From contig NZ_JAAXLS010000060.1 in NCBI RefSeq assembly GCF_012328925.1, forward strand, positions 1 through 39,535: a DNA stretch of 39,535 nucleotides, written 5' to 3'. Below, in pieces: positions 1 to 7,729 of this stretch (the stretch's first letter is position 1; every line of letters starts with the position of its first letter). The stretch comes from Amycolatopsis acididurans. Its GTDB lineage: Bacteria; Actinomycetota; Actinomycetes; Mycobacteriales; Pseudonocardiaceae. The position numbers and the translations under genes were made by a program. A model generated the notes under the pieces. It had not been told where the DNA came from. It ran no database searches and saw only the letters and a program-made list of their open reading frames with translations.

Positions 1-17
1 CCCCTAGCCCCCACCCG

Positions 18-149
18 CGAGTCGAGAGTTCCACGCGCCCGAGTCGAGGTTTGCGCGCGCCCGAGTCGGGGGTTGTGGGTGTGCGAGTTGAGGTTTGTGG
101 GTGTGCGAGTTAGGGATTGTGGGTGCGCGAGTAGGGGCTTCTGCCCTCC
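18..149. repeat. 22-bp degenerate tandem repeat array (inverse orientation)
   Basis: Six consecutive 22-bp units begin at 18, 40, 62, 84, 106 and 128, each opening with CGAGT. The second unit reads CGAGTCGAGG followed by TTTGCGCGCGCC. On the reverse strand the unit resembles the units of the array at 241-436 and those at 11397-11496, so this is one repeat family in opposite orientation. The array decays after about 149. Positions 150-240 hold no gene and no clear structure. The 22-bp period is not a multiple of three, so open frames over the array have no coding meaning. Confidence 0.85.
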
Positions 150-240
150 ACGCGAGCAAACTGCTTGCCGGGCGTCCTCGCTGACGCGAGCGCCAGGAAA
201 GCCCTGGACGATCGTGATTAGCGCAGCACTTGGCCTCGGT

Positions 241-436
241 CGCGCGGAAGTCCGGACTCGGGCGCTTGGAACCCTGGACTCGGTCGCACGGAACTCTGGA
301 CTCGCGCATGGAAGGGCCAGCTCGGTCGCTGGGAAGTCCGGACTCGGGCGCGCGGAAGTCCGCACTCGGTCGCGCGGAAGTCCGCACTCGGGCGCGCGGA
401 AGTCTCGACTCGGGCGCTTGGAAGGGTGGACTCGCG
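241..436. repeat. 22-bp degenerate tandem repeat array
   Basis: Nine units start at 241, 263, 285, 307, 327, 349, 371, 393 and 415. Eight are 22 bp and the one at 307 is 20 bp. The typical unit is CGCGCGGAAGTCC followed by GGACTCGGG or GCACTCGGG. Its orientation is opposite to the array at 18-149, so the two arrays face each other across about 90 bp. The last unit ends 8 bp from the stop codon of the GntR gene, so the array sits directly at that gene's 3' end. Confidence 0.88.
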
Positions 437-444
437 GGTGGGGT

Positions 445-1107
445 TTAGGGGAGGAGGGTGGTGCCTGGGGCGAGTCGTTGGACTGCGTCCTCCATGTGGG
501 CCTCCAGCAAGGACAGTGCCGCCTCGCGGTCGCCGTCGCGGATGGCTTCGGTGATGCGCTTGTGCTCGGTCACCCGCTCCTCCTCACTGGAGTAGGTGCG
601 CCGCAACGCCGACAGGCACATCCGGGTCTCGATCAGCAACGTCCGCGACATGCGCACGAGACGCTTGCTGCCCGAGGCCGCGACCAGCACCTCGTGGAAC
701 CGGATGTCGGCTTCGGACACCCCGTCTCCGTCGGGCGCCTCCGCCATTTCCCGCACGGCTTCCTCCAGCCGCTCGGCCGCGGCGGCCTGGTCACCGGCCA
801 GCACCCGCAGCACGGCGGCGCGTTCGATCGCCAGCCGCGCCGAATAGATGTCGTGAATGTCCTCGGCTTCGAGGTCGATCACGAACAGTCCGCGATGCCG
901 TTCACTGCGCAGCAGCCCCTCCGACACCAGCCGCTGCATCGCCTCCCGCAACGGGCCGCGTGACACCTGGAACTGGCTGGCCAGCTCGGTCTCGCCGAGT
1001 TGCGTGCCCGGCGGCAGGGAACCGTTCATGATCGCCTCGCGCAGCTGGCGGGCGATGATCGCGGCGGTCGATTCGCGGCTGACCGGCTCTATCTCGGCTA
1101 GTGGCAT
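445..1107 (-). CDS. GntR-family transcriptional regulator, FCD (FadR) subfamily
   Basis: This is a 220-residue ligand-responsive repressor or activator. The winged helix-turn-helix spans about residues 10-75, with the recognition region ELASQFQVSRGPLREAM. The all-helical FCD effector domain follows at about 85-212. D134, H138, H182 and H204 match the usual FCD metal-ligand pattern and suggest a metal-bound small carboxylate as ligand. The ATG start overlaps the upstream racemase-like gene by 10 bp, so it is the last gene of a three-gene minus-strand operon. Two TTGTNGACAA dyads in the same locus (1834 and 2644) fit the GT-N-AC core bound by this subfamily and are its probable targets. The effector is unknown. 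Confidence 0.92.
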   Translation of the reverse strand: MPLAEIEPVSRESTAAIIARQLREAIMNGSLPPGTQLGETELASQFQVSRGPLREAMQRLVSEGLLRSERHRGLFVIDLEAEDIHDIYSARLAIERAAVLRVLAGDQAAAAERLEEAVREMAEAPDGDGVSEADIRFHEVLVAASGSKRLVRMSRTLLIETRMCLSALRRTYSSEEERVTEHKRITEAIRDGDREAALSLLEAHMEDAVQRLAPGTTLLP

Positions 1108-1811
1108 CGGAACAGCGTCCCCAACTCCTCGGACTCGGGGACCTCACCCGCGAGTCGCAGCCCTTCCCAGATCGTGACCTGGTTCGCGGTCAGCACGGGC
1201 TTGCCGAGCCGTCCCTCGATCGTGTTGATCACGCCGAGCGTACGCATCGCGGTATCCGGAATCAGCACCGCGTCGGCGTCGGGGTGATCGTGGCTCACCG
1301 CCAGCTCGACCACGGCCTCCGGGGACAGGCGGCCCACCTCCGCGGCGGTGTCGATGTCTTCGCTGGACATCGCGACGATCTCGATCCCGCCCGCGGCGAG
1401 GAACTCCACGAACAACTTCGCCACGTCGTCGGGATAGCTCGCGGCCACCGCGACGCGCTTCAGCCCCAGCTTCTCCGCGGCTCGCACGAACGCGAACGAG
1501 GTGCTCGACGCCGGTTTGCCTGCCGCCTTCGCGAGCTTGTCCACCTGCTCGTGCGCGCCCTGCCAGCGGTACACGAAGCTGCCGCTGGTGCACGCCCACA
1601 CCACCGCGTCCGGCTCGTGCTTCGACAGCAGCGCCGCGCCTTCGGCCAGCCGCTTTTCGCTGCCGAGGTCGAGCAGTTCGGGCACGGCGTGCAGGTCGGT
1701 GCCGTAGATGTGCTCGACGGGCAAGGAGAAGCGGTACCCGAGCAGCCGCTCGGCGAACGGGTAGTCGTCCTCGGCGGCGTGGTCGGGGTAGATGAAGCCC
1801 ACGGTCGGCAT
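1098..1811 (-). CDS. Asp/Glu racemase-superfamily protein (maleate isomerase / arylmalonate decarboxylase-like)
   Basis: This 237-residue cytosolic protein has the two-lobed Asp/Glu/hydantoin racemase fold. It opens with MPTVGFIYPDHAAEDDYPF. The first catalytic-cysteine motif is present as WACTSGSF, with C74. The second motif, which reads SCTNLPT in the upstream neighbour, here reads IPDTAMRT. Asp186 therefore stands where the second cysteine is expected, followed by the conserved KPVLTANQ segment. A cofactor-independent two-cysteine racemase or cis-trans isomerase mechanism is unlikely as it stands; a decarboxylase, or a partner role beside the intact paralogue, is possible. The ATG start has an AGAAGGG ribosome site. 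The gene is second in the operon, between the paralogue and the GntR regulator. Confidence 0.85.
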   Translation of the reverse strand: MPTVGFIYPDHAAEDDYPFAERLLGYRFSLPVEHIYGTDLHAVPELLDLGSEKRLAEGAALLSKHEPDAVVWACTSGSFVYRWQGAHEQVDKLAKAAGKPASSTSFAFVRAAEKLGLKRVAVAASYPDDVAKLFVEFLAAGGIEIVAMSSEDIDTAAEVGRLSPEAVVELAVSHDHPDADAVLIPDTAMRTLGVINTIEGRLGKPVLTANQVTIWEGLRLAGEVPESEELGTLFRCH

Positions 1812-1833
1812 ACGGCGCGCCCTTCTTTGTCAG

Positions 1834-1851
1834 TTGTAGACAATCCTACGA
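1834..1851. promoter_or_regulatory. Putative GntR/FCD operator, copy 1
   Basis: The dyad TTGTAGACAA at 1834-1843 lies inside an 18-bp stretch that matches 16 of 18 positions of a second site at 2644-2661. It overlaps the stop codon of the 1846-2586 gene and lies about 22 bp upstream of the next gene's ATG, so it could control an internal promoter or act as a roadblock. Assignment to the local GntR regulator is inferred from the GT-N-AC core and the duplication. Confidence 0.6.
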
Positions 1852-2586
1852 TACTTCGCGAAGCCATTTGCCCGGTCCGACGATGGGCAGCTCCATTCTT
1901 TTCAGGCAGGCCCACATCGTCAGCTGATTCGCGGTCAGTACGGGCTTACCGAGTGCCACCTCCAACGGTTCGATCAGGTCGTAGGTCGGCAGGTTTGTGC
2001 AACTGACGAAAATCGCCTGCGCGTCGGCGTGGTCTCCGCTGAAGATCCGCTCCGCGATGGTCCGGTAGCTGACCTTCCAGATGCCGCCGCCGAGGCCGAG
2101 GTGCTCGCTGGAGAGCGTCTGCACGTTGATCTCCGCGAGAAAATCGTGCAGTTTGCCCGTCAGGTCCGCGTCGTAGGGCGTGATGACCGAGACCCGGCTG
2201 ATGTCGAGCTGGTGCAGCACCTCGGCGAGCGCACCGGACGTGGTGACCGCGTCCGGCGCGCCGGCGTCGCAGATCGCCTTGCGCAGCGAGCGCTCGTAGT
2301 CGATGCCGTTGACGAAACTGCCCGACGTGCACAGATAGGCCACGACCTCGGGTTCGACGTGCAGCACGTCACGGGTCGCGGCGGCGAGGTGCTGGCTGTT
2401 GCTGACCAGCTGGGCCATCTCCATGCTCACCGGCACCGGTTCGTACGGTGTCCGCGCGAGGTGCAGGGACACCTCCATGGGGACCCAGCGCCACAGCTCG
2501 CGCTCGAGCGCGAGGTCGAACGGCGCGATGACGCCGATCCCGCGCTGCGCGAGGGGTCCGTCGAAGGCAGGAAAGTCCAAATCCAA
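1846..2586 (-). CDS. Maleate cis-trans isomerase-like Asp/Glu racemase-superfamily protein
   Basis: This 246-residue enzyme is related to maleate isomerase and the Asp/Glu racemases. Both catalytic cysteine motifs are intact: C86 in YLCTSGSF and C196 in SCTNLPT, followed by GKPVLTANQ. By family knowledge such proteins isomerise maleate to fumarate or racemise amino or hydantoin acids without cofactors. The start is taken as TTG at 2586, with GGAG 7 nt upstream; no ATG or GTG is available upstream in frame. It is the first gene of the minus operon and is divergent from the dehydrogenase/amidase pair. A diacid substrate is likely given the neighbours but is not shown by sequence. Confidence 0.85.
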   Translation of the reverse strand: MDLDFPAFDGPLAQRGIGVIAPFDLALERELWRWVPMEVSLHLARTPYEPVPVSMEMAQLVSNSQHLAAATRDVLHVEPEVVAYLCTSGSFVNGIDYERSLRKAICDAGAPDAVTTSGALAEVLHQLDISRVSVITPYDADLTGKLHDFLAEINVQTLSSEHLGLGGGIWKVSYRTIAERIFSGDHADAQAIFVSCTNLPTYDLIEPLEVALGKPVLTANQLTMWACLKRMELPIVGPGKWLREVS

Positions 2587-2641
2587 GGCTCGGCTCCGAA
2601 GGTAACGCTCTTTTAGAGAAAGCCTCCGGGGTGGCTCCTCG

Positions 2642-2681
2642 GATTGTTGACAATCATACGACCCACTCTTACCGTGTCAAC
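2642..2681 (+). promoter_or_regulatory. Leaderless promoter with overlapping GntR operator (copy 2)
   Basis: A perfect dyad GATTGT-TG-ACAATC lies at 2642-2655. It contains the -35 box TTGACA (2647-2652). A 17-bp spacer leads to the -10 box TACCGT (2670-2675), and the predicted transcription start is the G of the GTG start codon at 2682. A regulator bound to the dyad would cover the -35 box. The same intergenic space must also serve the divergent gene that starts at 2586. Confidence 0.7.
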
Positions 2682-3659
2682 GTGATCGGCACGGAAAGCC
2701 CGGTGCTGGCGGTGCTCTGCGGAGATCGGCATCCCCCGGACATGGACCACATCGAAGCGACGGCGAAGGTTCGTTACACCGACGAACGCGGGCTTGCCGA
2801 CGCGCTGCGCGGTGCCGACGCGCTGTTCGTCTACGACTTCCTGTCCACGGCCGTCGCCGGGGCCTGGCATGCCGCCGACCGCGTGCGCTGGGTGCACATC
2901 GCCAGCGCCGGTGTCGACCCCGTCATGTTCCCCGCGCTGCGGGACAGCGACGTCGTGCTGACCAATTCCCGGGGCGTGTTCGACGACTCGATCGCCGAGT
3001 ACGTACTCGGCGTGATCATCGCCTTCGCCAAGGATCTCGCGCGTTCGATCGAACTGCAGCGCCGGCGCGAATGGCGGCACCGGGAAAGCGAGCGGATCGC
3101 GGGCCGCCGGGTGCTCGTCGTGGGCACCGGGCCGATCGGCAGGGCGATCGCACGGATGCTGCGCGCGGCGGGGATGTCGGTGTCGGGCATGGGGCGCCGC
3201 GCCCGCTCCGGCGATGAGGACTTCGGCGAGGTGCACGCCTCGGCCGACCTGCTCGACCACCTGCCCGGCTACGACTACGTGGTGGCCGTCGCGCCGCTGA
3301 CCGATCAGACCAAGGGCCTCTTCGCCGCGGACGCGTTCGCCGCGATGCCCGCGCACGCCAGGTTCGTCAACGTCGGGCGCGGGGAACTCGTCGTGACCGC
3401 CGACCTGGTCAAGGCACTGCGGGACGGGCGGATCGCGGGCGCGGCACTCGACGTGTTCGAGACCGAGCCGCTGCCCGATGATAATCCATTGTGGACACTC
3501 GAGAACGTGTTGATCTCACCGCACATGTCCGGGGACTTCGCGGGCTGGCGCAACACGCTCGTCGAAGTGTTCGCCGAAAACTTCCAGCGCTGGCAGACTG
3601 GCCGCCCACTTCGTAATGTGGTGGACAAGCAGCTGGGCTATGTGCCGTCGGGGCATTGA
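2682..3659 (+). CDS. D-2-hydroxyacid dehydrogenase, NAD-binding
   Basis: This 325-residue protein of the D-isomer-specific 2-hydroxyacid dehydrogenase family oxidises D-2-hydroxy acids or reduces 2-keto acids with NAD(P). The nucleotide-binding GTGPIG loop is at residues 148-153. The catalytic triad is visible as R233 (VGRGEL), E262 (FETEPLP) and H281 (SPHMSG). A longer reading from GTG 2631 would translate through the operator and -35 box, so GTG 2682 is preferred: it lies 7 nt after the -10 box and would be leaderless. The amidase ATG follows 9 nt after the stop codon, so the two form an operon divergent from the racemase genes. Hydroxypyruvate/glyoxylate reductase activity is one possibility; the substrate cannot be read from sequence. 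Confidence 0.9.
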   Translation: MIGTESPVLAVLCGDRHPPDMDHIEATAKVRYTDERGLADALRGADALFVYDFLSTAVAGAWHAADRVRWVHIASAGVDPVMFPALRDSDVVLTNSRGVFDDSIAEYVLGVIIAFAKDLARSIELQRRREWRHRESERIAGRRVLVVGTGPIGRAIARMLRAAGMSVSGMGRRARSGDEDFGEVHASADLLDHLPGYDYVVAVAPLTDQTKGLFAADAFAAMPAHARFVNVGRGELVVTADLVKALRDGRIAGAALDVFETEPLPDDNPLWTLENVLISPHMSGDFAGWRNTLVEVFAENFQRWQTGRPLRNVVDKQLGYVPSGH

Positions 3660-3667
3660 GGAGCAAC

Positions 3668-5077
3668 ATGGGCACCCTGTTGACGGCCAGTGAACTGGTC
3701 GCCGCGTATTCCACGGGCGAGCTGTCCCCGGTGGAAGCCACCGAGGCCGCGCTGCGCGCCATCGAGGAACGCGACCGCGAAGTCAACGCCTACTGTCTCG
3801 TGGACGCCGAAGTCGCGCTCGAAGGCGCGAAGGCGTCGGAGACCCGCTGGCGCGAAGGAAATCCGATCGGCTGGCTCGACGGCGTGCCGACCTCGATCAA
3901 GGACATGTTCCTCACCCAGGGCTGGCCGACGCTGCGCGGCTCCACCTGTATCGACCCCGACCAGCCGTGGGAGGTGGACAGCCCGGTCACCGCGCGGTTG
4001 CGGGAGAACGGGCTGGTGCTGCTGGGCAAGACCACCACGCCCGAGCTGGCGTGGAAGGGTGTCACGGACAGCCCGCTGACCGGTGTCACGCGCAACCCGT
4101 GGAACCCGTCGATGACGGCCGGCGGATCCAGCGGCGGCAGCGCCGCGGCGGTCGCGGCAGGCATGGGGGAGCTGTCGGTCGGCACCGACGGCGGCGGTTC
4201 GGTGCGGATTCCCGCGGCGTTCTGCGGCATCGTCGGACTCAAGCCGACGCACGGCCGCATCCCGCTGTACCCGGCGAGCCCGTTCGGCCCGCTGTCGCAC
4301 GCGGGTCCGATGGCGCGAACCGTGGACGACGTGGCGCTGATGCTGGACGTCCTCGCGCTGCCCGACCACCGGGACCCGGCGGCGCTGCCCGCGCCGGTCG
4401 GTTCCTACCGCGAGGCCGTGCGGCGGGACGTGCGCGGGCTGAACGCGGCGTTCTCGCCGACCCTCGGCTACGCGAAGGTCGACCCGGAGGTCGCGCGGAT
4501 CGTGCGCTCGACCGTCAACGCGCTGGCCGACGCCGGGCTGCGCGTCGAGGAGAGCGACCCCGGCTTCACCGATCCGAAGGAAGCCTTCGACGTGCTGTGG
4601 TCCACCGGCGCGGCGCAGTGGCTGAACACCTTCCCACCCGGTTCGGAGGAGAAGATCGACCCCGGGCTGCGGCGCGTATGGGAGCAGGGCAAGACCTATT
4701 CGGCCGCGGACTACCTGGCCGCCACCGGGGAGCGGGCCGCGCTGGGCATCCTGATGGGCGAGTTCCACACCCGGTTCGACGTGCTGATCACCCCGGCGGT
4801 CGGGATCCCGGCGTTCGAGGCCGGGTACGAGGTGCCGCCGGACAGCGGCATGTCGAGCTGGCCGGAGTGGACGCCGTTCACCTACCCGTTCAACATGACC
4901 CAGCAGCCCGCGATCAGCGTGCCCGCGGGGATCACGGAGTCGGGACTGCCGGTCGGTCTGCAGATCGTCGGGCCGCGCCACTCGGACGACCTGGTGCTCG
5001 CGGTGGCCAAGCTCGTCGAGGAGATCCAGCCCTGGCCGGTGAGCCGCCTCGCGATCGGCTCACAACAGGGAAGCTAG
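3668..5077 (+). CDS. Amidase (amidase-signature family)
   Basis: This 469-residue hydrolase cleaves carboxamides through a Ser-cisSer-Lys triad. K78 lies in PTSIKDMF, the cis-serine S154 in AGGSSGGS, and the nucleophile S178 in GTDGGGSVRIP. The 24-residue spacing between the two serines is as in FAAH and malonamidase E2. The ATG at 3668 has GAGGAG 5-10 nt upstream, and that ribosome site overlaps the stop codon of the dehydrogenase gene. Full length and all three residues indicate an active enzyme. In context it may release a carboxylic or dicarboxylic acid for the neighbouring isomerase-like and dehydrogenase enzymes. GatA is unlikely because gatC and gatB are absent nearby. Confidence 0.92.
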   Translation: MGTLLTASELVAAYSTGELSPVEATEAALRAIEERDREVNAYCLVDAEVALEGAKASETRWREGNPIGWLDGVPTSIKDMFLTQGWPTLRGSTCIDPDQPWEVDSPVTARLRENGLVLLGKTTTPELAWKGVTDSPLTGVTRNPWNPSMTAGGSSGGSAAAVAAGMGELSVGTDGGGSVRIPAAFCGIVGLKPTHGRIPLYPASPFGPLSHAGPMARTVDDVALMLDVLALPDHRDPAALPAPVGSYREAVRRDVRGLNAAFSPTLGYAKVDPEVARIVRSTVNALADAGLRVEESDPGFTDPKEAFDVLWSTGAAQWLNTFPPGSEEKIDPGLRRVWEQGKTYSAADYLAATGERAALGILMGEFHTRFDVLITPAVGIPAFEAGYEVPPDSGMSSWPEWTPFTYPFNMTQQPAISVPAGITESGLPVGLQIVGPRHSDDLVLAVAKLVEEIQPWPVSRLAIGSQQGS

Positions 5078-5223
5078 GCCGCCACGCGGCTCAGCGTCGG
5101 CGCCTGCCCGAGCGGCAGTGACGAGAATCCGAAAAGGACACTCGCGACCGGCGCGACGGCAATGCCGAGTTCGCTCATGGCCGCGCCTGTGAGCAACGAC
5201 AAGTCGACCTGGAGTGACTCCAC
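5074..5223 (-). CDS. Possible small protein of 49 residues (uncertain)
   Basis: A minus-strand frame runs from GTG 5223 (or ATG 5178, 34 residues) to a stop that overlaps the amidase stop codon. It begins VESLQVDLSLLTGAAMSEL and ends with a hydrophobic Ala/Leu/Gly-rich tail. The opening faintly resembles the start of short type VII secretion-associated (EspC/WXG-like) proteins, and the frame is far shorter than those families. It could be a remnant or chance. The 5224-5259 stretch upstream holds an imperfect dyad, CAATC-N7-GATTG at 5228-5244, shared with the divergent reductase gene. Confidence 0.3.
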   Translation of the reverse strand: MESLQVDLSLLTGAAMSELGIAVAPVASVLFGFSSLPLGQAPTLSRVAA

Positions 5224-5259
5224 GATGCAATCGTCCGATGATTGTGTTGAGCTGGAGAC

Positions 5260-6234
5260 ATGCGTACGACGACTTTGGGAAAGAGCGGACTGACCGTTTC
5301 GCGGATCGCGTTCGGCACCTGGCAGCTCGGTGGCGACTGGGGTTCCTTCGACGAGGACGCGGCCGTCGGCGCCATCCAGCACGCGCGCGAGCTGGGCGTG
5401 AACTTCTTCGACACCGCGCAGGCGTACGGGTTCGGCAAGTCGGAGGCGTTGCTCGGCCGCGCGCTGCGCGACGAGCTGAAGCGTGACCGTGACAGCCTGG
5501 TGATCGCGACCAAGGGCGGCATCAACCCGGGCGGTGACCGGCCGCGCGACGCGGGGCGCGCGTGGCTGCGCAAGGGGGTCGAGGAGAGCCTGCGTCACCT
5601 CGAACTCGACCACATCGACCTGTACCAGGTGCACTGGCCGGACGAGAACACCCCGGCCGAGGAGACCGCGGCGGCGCTGGGTGAACTCGTCGACGAGGGC
5701 AAGATCCGGCACGTCGGCGTGTCCAACTACAACGCCGCCCAGCTCGCGGACTTCGACCGCACGCGGCCGGTGGAAACGCTGCAGCCGCCCTACCACCTGT
5801 TCCGCCGCGCCATCGAGGAAGACCCGCTGCCGTACTGCCGCGAGCACGACATCGGCGTGCTGGTGTACAGCCCGCTCGGCAGCGGTCTGCTGACCGGCAC
5901 GCTGAAGCCGGACGCGACGTTCGAGGACGGCGACTGGCGCAGCAAGTCGAGCGCGTTCCAGGGCGAGAACCTGCGCCGCAACGTCGAAGTGGTCGAGGAG
6001 CTCAAGCAGTTCGCGGCGGCCAAGGGCGTGACCGTGAGCCAGCTCGCGATCGCGTGGACACTGCACCAGCCCGGCGTCCACGTCGCCATCGTCGGCGCCC
6101 GGCGCGCGAAGAACATCGAGGACAGCCTCGGCGCGGCCGACGTCGACCTCAGCGCGGCGGACCTCGCCGAGATCGAACGGATCACCGCGCGCGGCGTACA
6201 GGTGAGCGGCGCGAGCCCGGAGGGCATCGCCTGA
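5260..6234 (+). CDS. Aldo/keto reductase
   Basis: This 324-residue NADPH-dependent (beta/alpha)8-barrel oxidoreductase reduces aldehydes or ketones. The catalytic tetrad is complete: D51 and Y56 (NFFDTAQAYGFG), K85 (VIATKGG) and H125 (YQVHWPDE). The motif VGVSNYNAAQL and the C-terminal cofactor-binding segment AIVGARRAKNIEDSLGA are typical of the AKR family with a general-stress-protein-like pattern. The ATG start has GGAG 5 nt upstream. The gene stands alone, ends at a strong terminator, and is convergent with the acyltransferase. The natural substrate is unknown. Confidence 0.93.
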   Translation: MRTTTLGKSGLTVSRIAFGTWQLGGDWGSFDEDAAVGAIQHARELGVNFFDTAQAYGFGKSEALLGRALRDELKRDRDSLVIATKGGINPGGDRPRDAGRAWLRKGVEESLRHLELDHIDLYQVHWPDENTPAEETAAALGELVDEGKIRHVGVSNYNAAQLADFDRTRPVETLQPPYHLFRRAIEEDPLPYCREHDIGVLVYSPLGSGLLTGTLKPDATFEDGDWRSKSSAFQGENLRRNVEVVEELKQFAAAKGVTVSQLAIAWTLHQPGVHVAIVGARRAKNIEDSLGAADVDLSAADLAEIERITARGVQVSGASPEGIA

Positions 6235-6247
6235 TCTCGCCGATCCA

Positions 6248-6280
6248 CCGGGGCCTGGTCGCGCACCAGGCCCCGGTTTT
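6248..6280. terminator. Intrinsic, probably bidirectional terminator
   Basis: A perfect 12-bp stem (CCGGGGCCTGGT at 6248-6259 and its complement at 6265-6276) with a 5-nt loop is followed by TTTTCCTTATTT. It lies between the convergent aldo/keto reductase and acyltransferase genes. Confidence 0.9.
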
Positions 6281-6282
6281 CC

Positions 6283-7644
6283 TTATTTGACGGCGTGTTC
6301 CAGTTCGGCGAGCGCGGTGTCGAGGTGCAGCAGCAGGCGCTGCAGGTGCGGGACGCTGCGGCGGCAACCGGTGATGCCGAAGTCCAGATTGTCGCCGTTG
6401 CTGGTCAGCGTGATGTTGAGCGCCTGCCCGTCCAGCAGCACCGAGGCGGGATAAATCCCGTCGAGATGCGCGCCGTTCCAGTACATCTGCTTGCGCGGGC
6501 CCGGCACGTTCGAGATCACCAGGTTGAACGGCGGCCGCGTGTTGGACACGACGCCGGGCACCGTCGAGACTCCCAGCTGCGCGACGTTGATGCCGGACAG
6601 CAGCAGTGCCTGGATCGGCGTCAGCTCCTTGAAGATCCGCTTCGCCTCGCGCATCGAGTGGTGGATCGTGGACAGGCGCGCGGCCGGATCCTTCTTGTCC
6701 GTCGCGAGATTCGCCAGCACCGCGCCGATCTGGTTGCCGGTGGCCGTGCCGTCCGATTTGCCGCGCATCGACACCGGCACCATCGCGACGAGCGGGGCGT
6801 CGGGCAGTGCGCGCTGTTCGATCAGGTAGTCCCGCAACGCACCCGCGCACATCGCGAGGACGACGTCGTTGCGGGAGGTGCTGGTGGCGCTGGCGATCTC
6901 GCGCACGCGCGACAGCGGCCACGACTGCGCGGCGAACCGGCGGGCGCCGCCGATAGGAATGTTGAACATCGTCTTCGGCGCCTGCATCGGCAGCGTCAGC
7001 GTGTGCTCGCGGAAGGCTTCCTTGGCCAGTTTGAGCGCCGCGGGCGCGACCCCGGCGAGCTGCTCGACCGAACTGCGTGCCGTGCGCAGCAACGATCCCG
7101 TGCCGCCCGCGGACTTCGCGCGCGGGGGTCGCGGTGTACCCCACGGCGGCGGGCAGTCGTGATCATCGGGATCGTCGGACAGCGTGCTCTGCAGATGCCG
7201 CAATGCCGCGACCCCGTCGAGCAGCGCGTGGTGGATCTTGCTGTACATCGCGAACCGGCCGTCCCGCAAGCCTTCTACGAGGTGGATCTCCCACAGCGGA
7301 CGGTGCCGGTCGAGCAGAGTGCTGTGCCAGCGCGAGGTGAGTTCGAGAAGTTCGCGCACTCGACCCGGTTGCGGCAGCGCGGAATGCCGGAAATGGTAGT
7401 CGAGGTCGACATTCTCGTCCTGCGCCCACGCGACATAACCGAGCGTGTTGACCGGCCGGGCCGGATGGCGGCGGAACAACTGCGGAATGTCCTCGTTCTT
7501 GATCAAATCCTCGCGCAGTCCGCGCAAATAGTCCGGACCGGCGCCGTCGGGTTTGCGGAACAGCTGCAAGCCGCCGACATGCATCGGGTGCTCGCGGCTT
7601 TCCACAAGCAGGAACATGGAATCGGTGAATGGCATCAGCGCCAT
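6283..7644 (-). CDS. Wax ester synthase / diacylglycerol O-acyltransferase (WS/DGAT)
   Basis: This 453-residue acyl-CoA-dependent acyltransferase makes triacylglycerol and/or wax esters at the inner face of the membrane for storage lipid. The active-site motif HHALLDG is present (H138, H139, D143, G144), and the N-terminal segment MALMPFTDSMFLLVE is typical of the family. The ATG at 7644 is preferred over the longer open frame because homology begins there and a GAGAGGCGGG stretch precedes it. Length is normal for bacterial WS/DGATs. The gene is divergent from the GST gene and shares its 3' terminator with the aldo/keto reductase gene. Confidence 0.95.
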   Translation of the reverse strand: MALMPFTDSMFLLVESREHPMHVGGLQLFRKPDGAGPDYLRGLREDLIKNEDIPQLFRRHPARPVNTLGYVAWAQDENVDLDYHFRHSALPQPGRVRELLELTSRWHSTLLDRHRPLWEIHLVEGLRDGRFAMYSKIHHALLDGVAALRHLQSTLSDDPDDHDCPPPWGTPRPPRAKSAGGTGSLLRTARSSVEQLAGVAPAALKLAKEAFREHTLTLPMQAPKTMFNIPIGGARRFAAQSWPLSRVREIASATSTSRNDVVLAMCAGALRDYLIEQRALPDAPLVAMVPVSMRGKSDGTATGNQIGAVLANLATDKKDPAARLSTIHHSMREAKRIFKELTPIQALLLSGINVAQLGVSTVPGVVSNTRPPFNLVISNVPGPRKQMYWNGAHLDGIYPASVLLDGQALNITLTSNGDNLDFGITGCRRSVPHLQRLLLHLDTALAELEHAVK

Positions 7645-7729
7645 GAGCTGCCCGCCTCTCGTGCTGTACGCCGTGGAGGCGAGTGTACGCACAATGCCAC
7701 GTGCCCCGCCCCCATCTAGTGTGGTTGTC

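Noticed and set aside
18..436. CRISPR array.
   Set aside because: The units are contiguous degenerate tandem copies without unique spacers, and no cas genes are present.
4..963. Long open frames across the repeat arrays (for example minus 4-387 and plus 73-963).
   Set aside because: They arise from the GC-rich 22-bp repeats and the antisense of the GntR gene; no protein family pattern, and translation is Arg/Ser-rich repeats.
3668..5077. GatA subunit of the amidotransferase.
   Set aside because: gatB and gatC are absent and the gene is in a catabolic-type operon; the amidase signature alone does not support GatA.
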